From positions 1 to 64,000 of the forward strand of contig WTGU01000131.1 of NCBI GenBank assembly GCA_011523425.1: a stretch of DNA of 64,000 bases, given 5' to 3'. Each line of letters opens with the position of its first letter. Positions within the stretch are counted from its first letter, which is position 1. Below are positions 52,505 to 60,469 of the stretch, piece by piece. The position numbers were made by a program, and so were the translations under genes. The DNA is from Alphaproteobacteria bacterium (lineage in GTDB: Bacteria > Pseudomonadota > Alphaproteobacteria > UBA828). The notes beneath the pieces were generated by a model. That model had not been told where the DNA came from and ran no database searches. It saw only the letters and a list, made by a program, of their open reading frames with translations.

Positions 52505-53353
52505 ATGAGCGAGCAGCGGGACCTCACGCAGGAGGCGGAATACAATCTGCGCCTGCGGCACCCGGACTTCGAGGGCCATTTCGCGGTGTGGGAGGCCGAG
52601 AGCGTGCGGGTGCGCGAGGCGCTCACCTGCACCCTGGACGTGCGCTACGGCGACGGCCCCGGCATGACCGCGGACCTCTTCCCGGCCTCAGAAAGCGACG
52701 CGCCGATCCAGGTGTTCATCCACGGCGGCTACTGGCGCGCCATGGACAAGGACGTACACTCCTTCCCCGCCGAAGGCATCGTCGCCGCCGGCGGCGCGGC
52801 GGTCTCGCTCAACTACGCGCTGGCGCCGGCGGTGACCCTCGAGACCATCGTCGAGCAGTGCCGCGTGGCGGTCGAGTGGATCGCCGACAACGCGGACCGT
52901 CTCGGCGGCGACGCGGGCCGCATCTTCGTCTCCGGGCACTCGGCCGGCGGGCACCTCACCGCCATGATGCTGTGCACCGACTGGGCGGCGCGGGGCCGAG
53001 CCGCCGACCTGGTGAAGGGCGGCACGGCGATCTCCGGCATTTTCGACCTGGCACCGCTGATGGAGACCAGCATCAACGACGACATCCGGCTCGACGCCGC
53101 AGCGGCCGCGCGGAACAGCCCGATCCACCTCCTGCCGGTGGCGGGCGGCGCGCCGCTCATCGCCGCGGTCGGCGCGGCTGAGACCGCCGCCTTCATCGCC
53201 CAGAACCGCGCCTTCGCCGATGCCTGGCGGACGTGCGGCTACGACGCCACGGTGATCGAGGCCGGCGGCCTCAACCACTACACCGTGGTCATGGAGATGG
53301 GCCGCCCCGGCAGCGCGCTCACGGCGGCCGCGCTCGCCCAGATGGGGCTTTAG
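52505..53353 (+). CDS. Alpha/beta hydrolase, kynurenine formamidase-like
   Basis: 282 residues. Oxyanion-hole HGGYWR near residue 74, nucleophile elbow SGHSAGGHLTAMM near 140 and catalytic His in GLNHYTVV near 258. HGGYW is typical of the AFMID/arylformamidase and related carboxylesterase group, which hydrolyses N-formylkynurenine or small esters. Follows the TPR-oxygenase gene; its TAG stop is the first base set of a family B palindrome. Confidence 0.9.
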   Translation: MSEQRDLTQEAEYNLRLRHPDFEGHFAVWEAESVRVREALTCTLDVRYGDGPGMTADLFPASESDAPIQVFIHGGYWRAMDKDVHSFPAEGIVAAGGAAVSLNYALAPAVTLETIVEQCRVAVEWIADNADRLGGDAGRIFVSGHSAGGHLTAMMLCTDWAARGRAADLVKGGTAISGIFDLAPLMETSINDDIRLDAAAAARNSPIHLLPVAGGAPLIAAVGAAETAAFIAQNRAFADAWRTCGYDATVIEAGGLNHYTVVMEMGRPGSALTAAALAQMGL

Positions 53354-53418
53354 AGCGTATCCGTCCTTGGCGGATACGCCACAGGCCGCGACTGCGGCCC
53401 GCCGATTATGCGGCGCGC
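53352..53418 (-). repeat. Stop-codon palindrome, copy 3 (family B)
   Basis: Plus strand: the hydrolase stop TAG (53351-53353) runs directly into AGCGTATCCGTCCTTGGCGG, then ATACGCC and GGCCGCGACTGCGGCC. Core palindrome 53355-53379. It is the reverse complement of 30208-30274 and shares orientation relative to the stop codon with 6182-6222. The remaining bases to 53503 show no gene. Confidence 0.7.
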
Positions 53419-53503
53419 GCAGAACGGGGTTGCCCAAGCGATGCGGGAGGGGTAGGGCAAGGCCCGGCGGCCGGCCCGGCCGCCGAAGCTCCAGAGGTGC
53501 GCC

Positions 53504-54691
53504 ATGCCCGTAAGCCGCGGCCGCGATTTCCTGGCCCTCCCCGGCCCGACCACCGTTCCCGACGAGGTGCTGCAGGCCATGCACCGGCCGGCCGTCGACA
53601 TCTACGGCGGCGAGCTCACGGGGATCACCGACACCTGCCTGGCCGACCTGCGCCGCGTCTTCCGCACGGAGCGGGGCCGCACCTACATCTACATCGCCAA
53701 CGGCCACGGCGCCTGGGAGGCGGCGCTCACCAACGTGCTCTCGCGCGGCGACAAGATCCTGGTGCTGGAGAGCGGGCGCTTCGCCGTCGGCTGGGGCGAG
53801 ATGGCCGAGCCGCTCGGCATCGAGGTCGAGGTGCTGGAGGCCGAGCCCCGGCGCGCGGTGTCGGCCGAGGCGCTCGAGGCGCGGCTGCGCGCCGACGGCA
53901 CGGGCACGATCAAGGCCGTGCTGGTGGTGCAGGTGGACACCGCATCCGGCATCGCGAACGACATCGCCGCGCTGGGCCAGGCCATCGCCGCGAGCGGCCA
54001 CGGCGCGCTCTTCATGGTCGACGTCATCGCCTCGCTCGGCTCGATGCCGTTCGAGATGGACGGCTGGGGCGTCGACGTCGCGGTCGGCGGCGCGCAGAAG
54101 GGGCTGATGATGACGCCCGGCCTGAGCTTCGTCGCGGCGGGGGAGAAGGCGCGCGCCGCCCACGCCGAGGCCGGCCTCAGGACGCGCTACTGGGACTGGA
54201 CCGTCCGCGAGGGCGAGATCCACTACATGAAATACTGCGGCACCCCGCCCGTGCACCTGCTGTTCGGCCTGCGCAAGTCCCTCGACATGCTGTTCGAGGA
54301 GGGGATGGAGAGCGCCTTCCGCCGCCACGCGCTGCTGGCCGGCGCGACCCAGGCGGCGGTCGAGCGCTGGAGCGAGGGCGGCGCGCTGGCCTTCAACGCG
54401 CCCGAGGCGTCGGAACGCTCGCCGACGGTGACCACGATCCTGCTGGAGGAGCCGCATCTCGGCCGCCTGCTCGACTGGTGCCCGGAGCTCTGCAACGTCA
54501 GCCTCGGCATCGGCCTCGGTCCGCTCGGCGGCCACGCCTTCCGCATCGCCCACATGGGCTACGTGAACGCGCCCATGATGCTCGGCACCCTCGGGGCCGT
54601 GGAGACCGGGCTCGTCGCGCTCGACATCCCGCACGGCAGGGGCGGCGTCTCGGCGGCCGTCGACCACCTGGCCAGCCGCCTGAAGGCGTGA
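53504..54691 (+). CDS. Class V aminotransferase (serine-glyoxylate/alanine-glyoxylate type)
   Basis: 395 residues, fold type I PLP enzyme: LALPGPTTVPDEVLQAMHRPAVD at the N-terminus, ANGHGAWEAALTNVLSRGD, MVDVIASLGSMPFEMDGW and the Schiff-base Lys in GGAQKGLMMTPG near residue 205. Transfers an amino group between serine or alanine and glyoxylate, as in photorespiratory-type or serine-cycle metabolism; purine-related ureidoglycine aminotransferase is an alternative. Converges with small genes at 54705. Confidence 0.92.
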   Translation: MPVSRGRDFLALPGPTTVPDEVLQAMHRPAVDIYGGELTGITDTCLADLRRVFRTERGRTYIYIANGHGAWEAALTNVLSRGDKILVLESGRFAVGWGEMAEPLGIEVEVLEAEPRRAVSAEALEARLRADGTGTIKAVLVVQVDTASGIANDIAALGQAIAASGHGALFMVDVIASLGSMPFEMDGWGVDVAVGGAQKGLMMTPGLSFVAAGEKARAAHAEAGLRTRYWDWTVREGEIHYMKYCGTPPVHLLFGLRKSLDMLFEEGMESAFRRHALLAGATQAAVERWSEGGALAFNAPEASERSPTVTTILLEEPHLGRLLDWCPELCNVSLGIGLGPLGGHAFRIAHMGYVNAPMMLGTLGAVETGLVALDIPHGRGGVSAAVDHLASRLKA

Positions 54692-54704
54692 GGGGGGCGT
54701 CGGC

Positions 54705-54845
54705 CTAGGATTTCGCTCCCGCCTCGGCCGGCGGCGGAGAGGCGTCCGGCGCCTCGTCGGGCGGGGGCTTGAAGAGGATGGCCAGCGCGACCAGGACGGC
54801 GCCCACCACCAGGGCGACGGCGGCGTCTCTCAGGAAGCGGCGCAT
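54705..54845 (-). CDS. Small single-pass membrane protein
   Basis: 46 residues from ATG at 54845: MRRFLRDAAVALVVGAVLVA forms a positive-inside start and a membrane helix continuing to ~25, then a Pro/Ala-rich acidic tail (KPPPDEAPDASPPPAEAGAKS). The start is one base after the stop of the next small gene, which supports real, coupled genes. No known family. Function unknown. Confidence 0.5.
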   Translation of the reverse strand: MRRFLRDAAVALVVGAVLVALAILFKPPPDEAPDASPPPAEAGAKS

Positions 54846-54846
54846 C

Positions 54847-55083
54847 TCAGCCGCCCCGCCCCCCGGCGCGCGCCCGCGCCTCGGCGAGCGCCGCCTCCAG
54901 CGCTTCCTCGAAGTGCCGGCCGACGATGGGGCCGCAGCGGCGGCGGTACTCCCGCAGGATGTCGGCCTGCACCGCCGGCGTGATGTCGCGCACGAGATCG
55001 AGCCGGCTCTCGCACACGTCGCAGACGAGCGCGGAATCGCCTGCCACAGGCGTGCGCCATGCGTGCGGGCTGCATCGCTCCAT
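54847..55083 (-). CDS. Small Cys-containing hypothetical protein
   Basis: 78 residues from ATG at 55083: MERCSPHAWRTPVAGDSALVCDVCESRLD, then DITPAVQADILREYRRRCGPIVGRHFEEALEAALAEARARAG. It has one CxxC and two further Cys, then two helices; a small zinc-binding knuckle is possible but unproven. Coupled to the 46-residue membrane protein (one-base gap). Upstream alternatives exist in the open frame but look non-coding. Divergent from guaA. Confidence 0.5.
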   Translation of the reverse strand: MERCSPHAWRTPVAGDSALVCDVCESRLDLVRDITPAVQADILREYRRRCGPIVGRHFEEALEAALAEARARAGGRGG

Positions 55084-55204
55084 CGGCCGGGCCCTCCCCT
55101 CCTCGCCGCGCCGGGCACAGCATACGCCTTCCGCCGGCGGCGGCGAACGCTTCGCCCGATCTGGCCGATCTTGCGCCGGCCGGGGCCTCGTGTGACGGTG
55201 ATTC

Positions 55205-56749
55205 ATGACCGAGCGGATCCTGATTCTCGACTTCGGCTCGCAGGTGACACAGCTCATCGCGAGGCGCGTCCGCGAGGCCGGGGTCTATTGCGAGATCCGC
55301 CCCTTCTCCGTGCCGGCGGCCGAGATCGAGCGGCTCGCGCCTGGCGGCGTGATCCTCTCGGGCGGCCCGGCATCGCTGACGCAGGCGGAGGCGCCGCGGC
55401 CGGACGAGGGCCTCTACCGGCTCGGCATTCCGCTGCTCGGCATTTGCTACGGCCAGCAGGCCATGTGCGCGGCGCTGGGGGGGGCCGTCGAATCCGCGAG
55501 CCAGCGCGAGTTCGGGCGCGCTTTCCTCGATGTCGTGGAGCCTTGCGCGCTGTTCGACGGGGTCTGGCCGGTGGGCGCGCGCGAGCAGGTGTGGATGAGC
55601 CACGGCGACGCGGTGGCGGCAGTGCCGGCCGGCTTTCGCGTCGTGGCGCGGACCGGGTCTGCGCCCTTCGCCGCGATCGCCGACGACGCGCGCGGCTTCT
55701 ACGGCATCCAGTTCCACCCCGAGGTGGTGCACACCCCCCACGGCGCAGCGCTGCTGGAGAACTTCGCGCGCCGCGTCGCGGGCTGCCGGGGCGAGTGGTC
55801 GATGGCCTCGTTCCGCGCCAGCGCCGTCGAGGCGATCCGCGCCCAGGTGGGCGAAGGCCGGGTGATCTGCGGGCTCTCTGGCGGCGTCGATTCATCGGTG
55901 GTGGCGGTGCTGCTGCACGAGGCGATCGGCGAGCAGCTCACCTGCGTCTTCGTCGATACCGGCATGATGCGCGAGCGCGAGGCTGACGAGGTCGCGAACC
56001 TCTTCCGCGGCCACTACAACATCCCGCTCGTCCACGAGGACGCGAGCGCCGCGTTCCTCGAACGGCTCGCCGGCGTCACCGAGCCCGAGGAGAAGCGCAG
56101 CATCATCGGCACCACCTTCATCGACGTGTTCGAGCGGGCCGCGCGGAGCGCCGGCGACGCCGACTTCCTGGCCCAGGGAACCCTCTATCCGGACGTGATC
56201 GAATCGGTCTCGGTCAGCGGCCCGAGCGCGGTCATCAAGTCGCACCACAATGTCGGCGGGCTGCCGGAGCGGATGAACCTCGAGCTGGTCGAGCCTTTGC
56301 GCATGCTCTTCAAGGACGAGGTGCGCACGCTCGGCCGCGCCCTCGGCATGCCGGAGGCGCTGACCGGGCGCCACCCCTTCCCCGGCCCGGGGCTCGCGAT
56401 CCGCATTCCCGGCGAGGTGACGGAGGAGAAGCTCGCGATCCTGCGCCAGGCCGATGCGATCCTGATCGAGGAGATACGCAACGCCGGGCTCTACGACGCC
56501 ATCTGGCAGGCCTTCGCGGTGCTGCTGCCGGTGCGCACGGTGGGCGTCATGGGCGATGCGCGCACCTACGAGCATGTCTGCGCGCTGCGCGCCGTCACCT
56601 CGGCGGACGGCATGACCGCCGACTTCTACCACTTCGACATGGGCTTCCTCGGCGCCGTCGCGAACCGTATCGTCAACGAGGTGCGGGGCATCAACCGCGT
56701 GGTCTACGACGTGACCTCGAAACCGCCGGGAACGATCGAATGGGAATGA
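55205..56749 (+). CDS. guaA: GMP synthase (glutamine-hydrolysing)
   Basis: 514 residues. Class I glutaminase with nucleophile Cys81 ([11 protein letters not shown]) and [11 protein letters not shown]-pyrophosphatase with PP-loop [11 protein letters not shown] near residue 222; C-terminal dimerisation domain ending KPPGTIEWE. Converts XMP to GMP in the cytoplasm. Its 3' end overlaps the Sel1 gene by four bases (ATGA). Confidence 0.97.
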   Translation: MTERILILDFGSQVTQLIARRVREAGVYCEIRPFSVPAAEIERLAPGGVILSGGPASLTQAEAPRPDEGLYRLGIPLLGICYGQQAMCAALGGAVESASQREFGRAFLDVVEPCALFDGVWPVGAREQVWMSHGDAVAAVPAGFRVVARTGSAPFAAIADDARGFYGIQFHPEVVHTPHGAALLENFARRVAGCRGEWSMASFRASAVEAIRAQVGEGRVICGLSGGVDSSVVAVLLHEAIGEQLTCVFVDTGMMREREADEVANLFRGHYNIPLVHEDASAAFLERLAGVTEPEEKRSIIGTTFIDVFERAARSAGDADFLAQGTLYPDVIESVSVSGPSAVIKSHHNVGGLPERMNLELVEPLRMLFKDEVRTLGRALGMPEALTGRHPFPGPGLAIRIPGEVTEEKLAILRQADAILIEEIRNAGLYDAIWQAFAVLLPVRTVGVMGDARTYEHVCALRAVTSADGMTADFYHFDMGFLGAVANRIVNEVRGINRVVYDVTSKPPGTIEWE

Positions 56750-57471
56750 AGGATCGCCGCGCGCGGCACGGCCTGCGACGGGCGGCGACCGCGCTGGCGC
56801 TCGGCCTCGCTGTGGGCCTCGCCGTGACGGCGCCGGCGCCGGGCAGCGCCCTTGCCGACTGGGAGAGCGGCCAGGCGGCCTACGAGCGGGGCGACATCGC
56901 GGCTGCGCTCGAGGCATGGACGCCGCTCGCCGAGGCAGGCGACGCGCGGGCCCAGGCGGCGCTCGGCAGTCTCTACATTCACGGCCAGGGCGTCGCGGTC
57001 GACCATGCGAAGGCGCTGCACTGGACCCGGCTCGCCGCCGAGCAGGGCGACGTCACCGGCCAGTTCAACATGGGCACCATCTATGCCGGCGGCCTCGGCG
57101 TCGAGCGCGACTATGCGGTGGCGGCGGACTGGTTCGCGCGCGCCGGCGAGCAGGACGACGCGGCGAGCCGCTTCAACCTCGGCGTGCTCTACGCGCGCGG
57201 CCTCGGCGTGCCCAAGGACGACGTGGAAGCGCTCTTCCTGCTCAGCACCGCGACGATCATCGCCGGCGACCCGGAGACCAACCTGCGGGAGGTCGGCGCG
57301 GCCGCCGAGAACTACGCCTACGTCGTGATGATGACGATGGAGGAGCCGGAGATCGCGCTGGCGATCAAGCGCACCAGGGAGTGGGAGGAAGAGTTCCTCC
57401 GGCGCTACCTGCTGCAGCGCTTCCGCCGCCCGCCGAGCGGCGAGGCCCTCGCTCCCCTGCCCTTCGAATGA
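56746..57471 (+). CDS. Sel1-repeat secreted protein
   Basis: 241 residues from ATG at 56746 (ATG 56740 also in frame). A signal peptide ([20 protein letters not shown] ... GSALA) is followed by about three to four Sel1-type TPR repeats: [62 protein letters not shown]. Periplasmic scaffold; partner unknown. Translationally coupled to guaA, an unexpected pairing. Followed by a family A repeat. Confidence 0.88.
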   Translation: MKDRRARHGLRRAATALALGLAVGLAVTAPAPGSALADWESGQAAYERGDIAAALEAWTPLAEAGDARAQAALGSLYIHGQGVAVDHAKALHWTRLAAEQGDVTGQFNMGTIYAGGLGVERDYAVAADWFARAGEQDDAASRFNLGVLYARGLGVPKDDVEALFLLSTATIIAGDPETNLREVGAAAENYAYVVMMTMEEPEIALAIKRTREWEEEFLRRYLLQRFRRPPSGEALAPLPFE

Positions 57472-57491
57472 CCGAACGCGGCTATCAACGT

Positions 57492-57589
57492 GACACGCCA
57501 ATGCCCCGACTCGTTCCGGGCATCCACGTTCTTTGCCCCTGCTACACGAAAACTCGTGGATGGCCGGAATGAATCCGGCTATGGCGTGA
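57492..57589. repeat. Convergent-junction palindromic element, copy 4 (family A)
   Basis: GACACGCCAATGCCCCGACT, TCCGGGCATCCACG, a short linker, then CTCGTGGATGGCCGGAATGA and ATCCGGCTATGGCGTG. Full two-half architecture as at 3859-3950, more diverged. Between converging Sel1 and N-formylglutamate amidohydrolase genes. Confidence 0.72.
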
Positions 57590-57623
57590 AAAGGGAACGG
57601 CGCGTCGCCCTCCCGCTGCAGCG

Positions 57624-58421
57624 CTACCCGGCGGCGTGTTCGATACGCTGCGTCTCCGGCAGGGCCAGCAGGGCTGGAATGTGGCGGGCGAGGCGCTGCG
57701 CCCAGGTCTCGATCTCCGCGGGCGTGCGAATCTCGTCGTTGCGGATCTCGACGAGAAGCGAGGGCAGCCCTCGGCTCTCGGCGTGGACCGGTACGGTGTA
57801 GTCGGTGAGGATTCCGAAGTCGTAGGGCGCGTTGGCGCCGACGTTGATCCCTTCAGCCCGCAGGCGCTCGATCAGCGGCGCCGACATGCGCTGGTCCTTG
57901 TCCCAGCAGACACCGATCTCCCACGGGCGCGGCTCGCCGCCCGCGAGTTGCGGGGTGAAGCTGTGGACCGCGATCAGCACAGGCACGTCGCCGCGCGCGC
58001 ACATCCGCTCCAGGGCGTCGTGGATCGCGTCGTGATAGGGAGTGAAGATCGCCGCGATGCGCGCCTCCACCGCCGCCTCGTCCAGGTTTGCGTTACCCGG
58101 CACCGGCACCGAATCGCTTTCCGCCGGGATCCTGTCCGGCGCCGCTTCAGGCCGGTTGCAGTCGATCACCAGTCGGGAGTAGCCGGCGAGAATCGCCGGC
58201 GCATCGAGCAGCGCGGCGAGCCGCCGCGCCACGGCCGCGGCGCCGATGTCCCAGCCGATGTGCTCGATGCGCTCCGCCTCGCTCACGCCGAGGTTGCCGA
58301 GCGCGGCCGGGATGCGGCAGCTCGCGTGGTCGCAGACGACGAGCGCACGCGAGGCGCTCCGCATGTTGAGGGCATCGAAGGGCGGCGGGTCGCCCGGCCC
58401 GAGCAGCGCCGTGCCTGCCAT
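57624..58421 (-). CDS. N-formylglutamate amidohydrolase family protein
   Basis: 265 residues from ATG at 58421. Conserved segments: LVVCDHASCRIPAALGNLG, HIGWDIGAAAVARRLA, SRLVIDCNRP and VLIAVHSFTPQLAG, with zinc-type His/Asp/Glu and the C-terminal LLVEIRNDEIRTP. Hydrolyses N-formyl-L-glutamate to glutamate and formate (HutG/FGase family) or a related N-acyl amino acid. Starts four bases after the FluG-like amidohydrolase stop, so the two form an operon. Confidence 0.9.
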   Translation of the reverse strand: MAGTALLGPGDPPPFDALNMRSASRALVVCDHASCRIPAALGNLGVSEAERIEHIGWDIGAAAVARRLAALLDAPAILAGYSRLVIDCNRPEAAPDRIPAESDSVPVPGNANLDEAAVEARIAAIFTPYHDAIHDALERMCARGDVPVLIAVHSFTPQLAGGEPRPWEIGVCWDKDQRMSAPLIERLRAEGINVGANAPYDFGILTDYTVPVHAESRGLPSLLVEIRNDEIRTPAEIETWAQRLARHIPALLALPETQRIEHAAG

Positions 58422-58425
58422 CGTC

Positions 58426-59568
58426 CTAGACTCTGTAGATGCGCCGGGCGTTCTCGACGCCGATGAGGCCCGCGATCCGCTCGGCGTCTGCGGCCGAGCA
58501 CTCGTCCGCCTCCACCCAGCGCCCGAGCGCCGCTGCGAGTGCGGTGCGGAAGCGCAGCGCCCCCAGATAGTAGAGCTCGGCGAGGCCGAAGGCGTCGGAG
58601 CTGTAGAGCTGCTTGGTAAAGGGCGCGAGCTCCAGCGCCTCGTCCATGATCCGCTGGTAGCCCGGCCCCACCCAGTTGAGCGCAAAGCCCACGTCGAAAT
58701 AGACAGCCGGGAAGTTCTCCGCGAGCAGGCCCGCCTCGCGCTGGAACGGATAGCAATGCAGCAGGGTGATCGGGAAGCCCAGGGGCTCCACCGCCTTGAT
58801 CCACGGCGTCAGGTGGCTGGGGTCGACGCGGTGGAGCTCGATGTCGGGATCGCCGATGCCGATGTGGAACTGCATGGGGAAGCCCCGCTCGCCCGCGATC
58901 TCCGCCCCGGTCCAGATCAGGTGCCGCTCGAGGACCTGGTCGGTGATGCGCACGCGGCCCGTCTGCTCGATCTCGGCGAGCCAGCGCCCGGCCGCCGCCT
59001 CGACCTCGGCATCGCTTGGCCGGCCGTAGTCGATGTTGAGCGTCGCGCGGTAGGCGAGGATCGACTTGAGACCGACGACGTCGCCCCCGATGGACTCGCG
59101 CAGGGCCGCCTCGAACGCTTCGCCGTAGCCGGCCGCCGCGACGCCGCTCTGGGCGACCACTTCCGCGACCGATTCCATGCGCACGATCTCCCGCGCCGGC
59201 GCGCCGGCGACGGCGCCGACCTCGGCGACGCTGCAGAGCTCCTCCGGCCGGTTGCCGGAATCGACCAGATAGGTGCCGATCCGTGCCGCCGCGAGGAAGC
59301 GCCTGTTCACCTCCTCGGCCCCGAGCGCGCGCCGGCGCGCGGCGTAGTCCGCGGGCGAAGAGAGCGGCGGCAGGTCGAGCAGCGGCGCGCACCAGCGCCG
59401 CACCGACAGCGCGACCGGCTTGTCCCAGTGGCTCGTGCCGGCCGGCGCCGGCGCGAAAGCCTCGCTCAGCGAGTCGGCGAGGCGCTCGTCGTCCAGGTCC
59501 GCGGGAAAGAGCCCGTGGCAGTGGTGGTCGACCAGCGGCAGCGAATCGCACACGTCGTCAATGGGCAT
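58426..59568 (-). CDS. Amidohydrolase, FluG N-terminal-domain-like
   Basis: 380 residues. Metal-dependent hydrolase barrel: His16-X-His18 in LVDHHCHGLF, Lys-containing GLKSILAYR, QFHIGIGD, LLHCYPFQREAG and Asp in YSSDAFGLAE near the C-terminus. The sequence style resembles the amidohydrolase fused to glutamine synthetase in fungal FluG and plant proteins, here as a stand-alone enzyme. With the N-formylglutamate amidohydrolase it may process a glutamyl or N-acyl amino acid. First gene of the pair; divergent from an SDR gene with 117 bases between. Confidence 0.88.
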   Translation of the reverse strand: MPIDDVCDSLPLVDHHCHGLFPADLDDERLADSLSEAFAPAPAGTSHWDKPVALSVRRWCAPLLDLPPLSSPADYAARRRALGAEEVNRRFLAAARIGTYLVDSGNRPEELCSVAEVGAVAGAPAREIVRMESVAEVVAQSGVAAAGYGEAFEAALRESIGGDVVGLKSILAYRATLNIDYGRPSDAEVEAAAGRWLAEIEQTGRVRITDQVLERHLIWTGAEIAGERGFPMQFHIGIGDPDIELHRVDPSHLTPWIKAVEPLGFPITLLHCYPFQREAGLLAENFPAVYFDVGFALNWVGPGYQRIMDEALELAPFTKQLYSSDAFGLAELYYLGALRFRTALAAALGRWVEADECSAADAERIAGLIGVENARRIYRV

Positions 59569-59685
59569 CGAGACAGCTCCGAATTACGGCATCCCGGCGG
59601 CGCCACTCTAGCCCGCATGTCTCCCCACGGTCACGGCCTGCACGGCGCCGTGCTATCGTCCGCGCGCAACCGGCGGGAGGGGAGC

Positions 59686-60465
59686 ATGGCGATCACGCTC
59701 GAGGGCAAGGCCGCAATCGTGACCGGCGCGGGCCGCGGCATCGGCAAGGGCATCGCGACGGTTTTCGCGCGGGAAGGCGCGCGGGTGCTGGTGGTGAACC
59801 GCAGCGCCGACGCCGGCCAGGCCACGGCCGACGAGATCTGCGCGGCCGGCGGCGAGGCCTCGTTCCTCCAGGCGGACGTCAAGCGGCGCGCCGACATGGA
59901 GGGGATGGCGGCGGCCTGCATCGCCCGCTACGGCGCCATCGACGTGCTCTGCGCCAACGCGGGCGTCTTTCCCGTCGCCCACATCGCGGACATGGACGAC
60001 GAGACCTGGGACGACACGATCGATACCAACCTGAAGGGCGTCTTCTACGGCGTCCAGGCGTGCATCCCGCAGATGAAGGCGCAAGGGAAGGGCCGCATCG
60101 TCGTCATCTCGTCCATCACCGGCCCCAATGTGGGCTGGCCGGGGCTCTCCCACTACATGGCGTCCAAGGGCGGCGTGAACGCGTTCGTCCGGGGCGCCGC
60201 GCTGGAGCTCGCCAAGCACGACATCACGGTCAACGCGATCTCCCCCGGCTCCATCATGACCGAGGGTCTGGTCGACCTCGGTGGCGACCAGGTCGAGGAC
60301 ATCCGGGCGGTCATCCCCGCCGGCTACATCGGCGAGCCCGAGGACATCGCCTATGCCGCGGTCTACCTCGCCAGCGACCAGGCGCGCTACATCACCGGGC
60401 AGGCGCTGGTGCTCGACGGCGGGCAGATCCTGCCGGAGAGCCCGTCGGCCCTCGCCGATGCGTGA
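59686..60465 (+). CDS. SDR-family oxidoreductase
   Basis: 259 residues from ATG at 59686, with GGGAGGGGAG just upstream. AIVTGAGRGIGKGIATVF, CANAG, active-site ISSITGP, HYMASKG and VLDGGQILPE. Pattern close to 3-oxoacyl-ACP reductase FabG-like catabolic dehydrogenases. Its stop lies before the OYE-type gene by four bases (or overlaps it by eight from ATG 60458), so the two are one transcript. Confidence 0.92.
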   Translation: MAITLEGKAAIVTGAGRGIGKGIATVFAREGARVLVVNRSADAGQATADEICAAGGEASFLQADVKRRADMEGMAAACIARYGAIDVLCANAGVFPVAHIADMDDETWDDTIDTNLKGVFYGVQACIPQMKAQGKGRIVVISSITGPNVGWPGLSHYMASKGGVNAFVRGAALELAKHDITVNAISPGSIMTEGLVDLGGDQVEDIRAVIPAGYIGEPEDIAYAAVYLASDQARYITGQALVLDGGQILPESPSALADA

Positions 60466-60469
60466 CACG

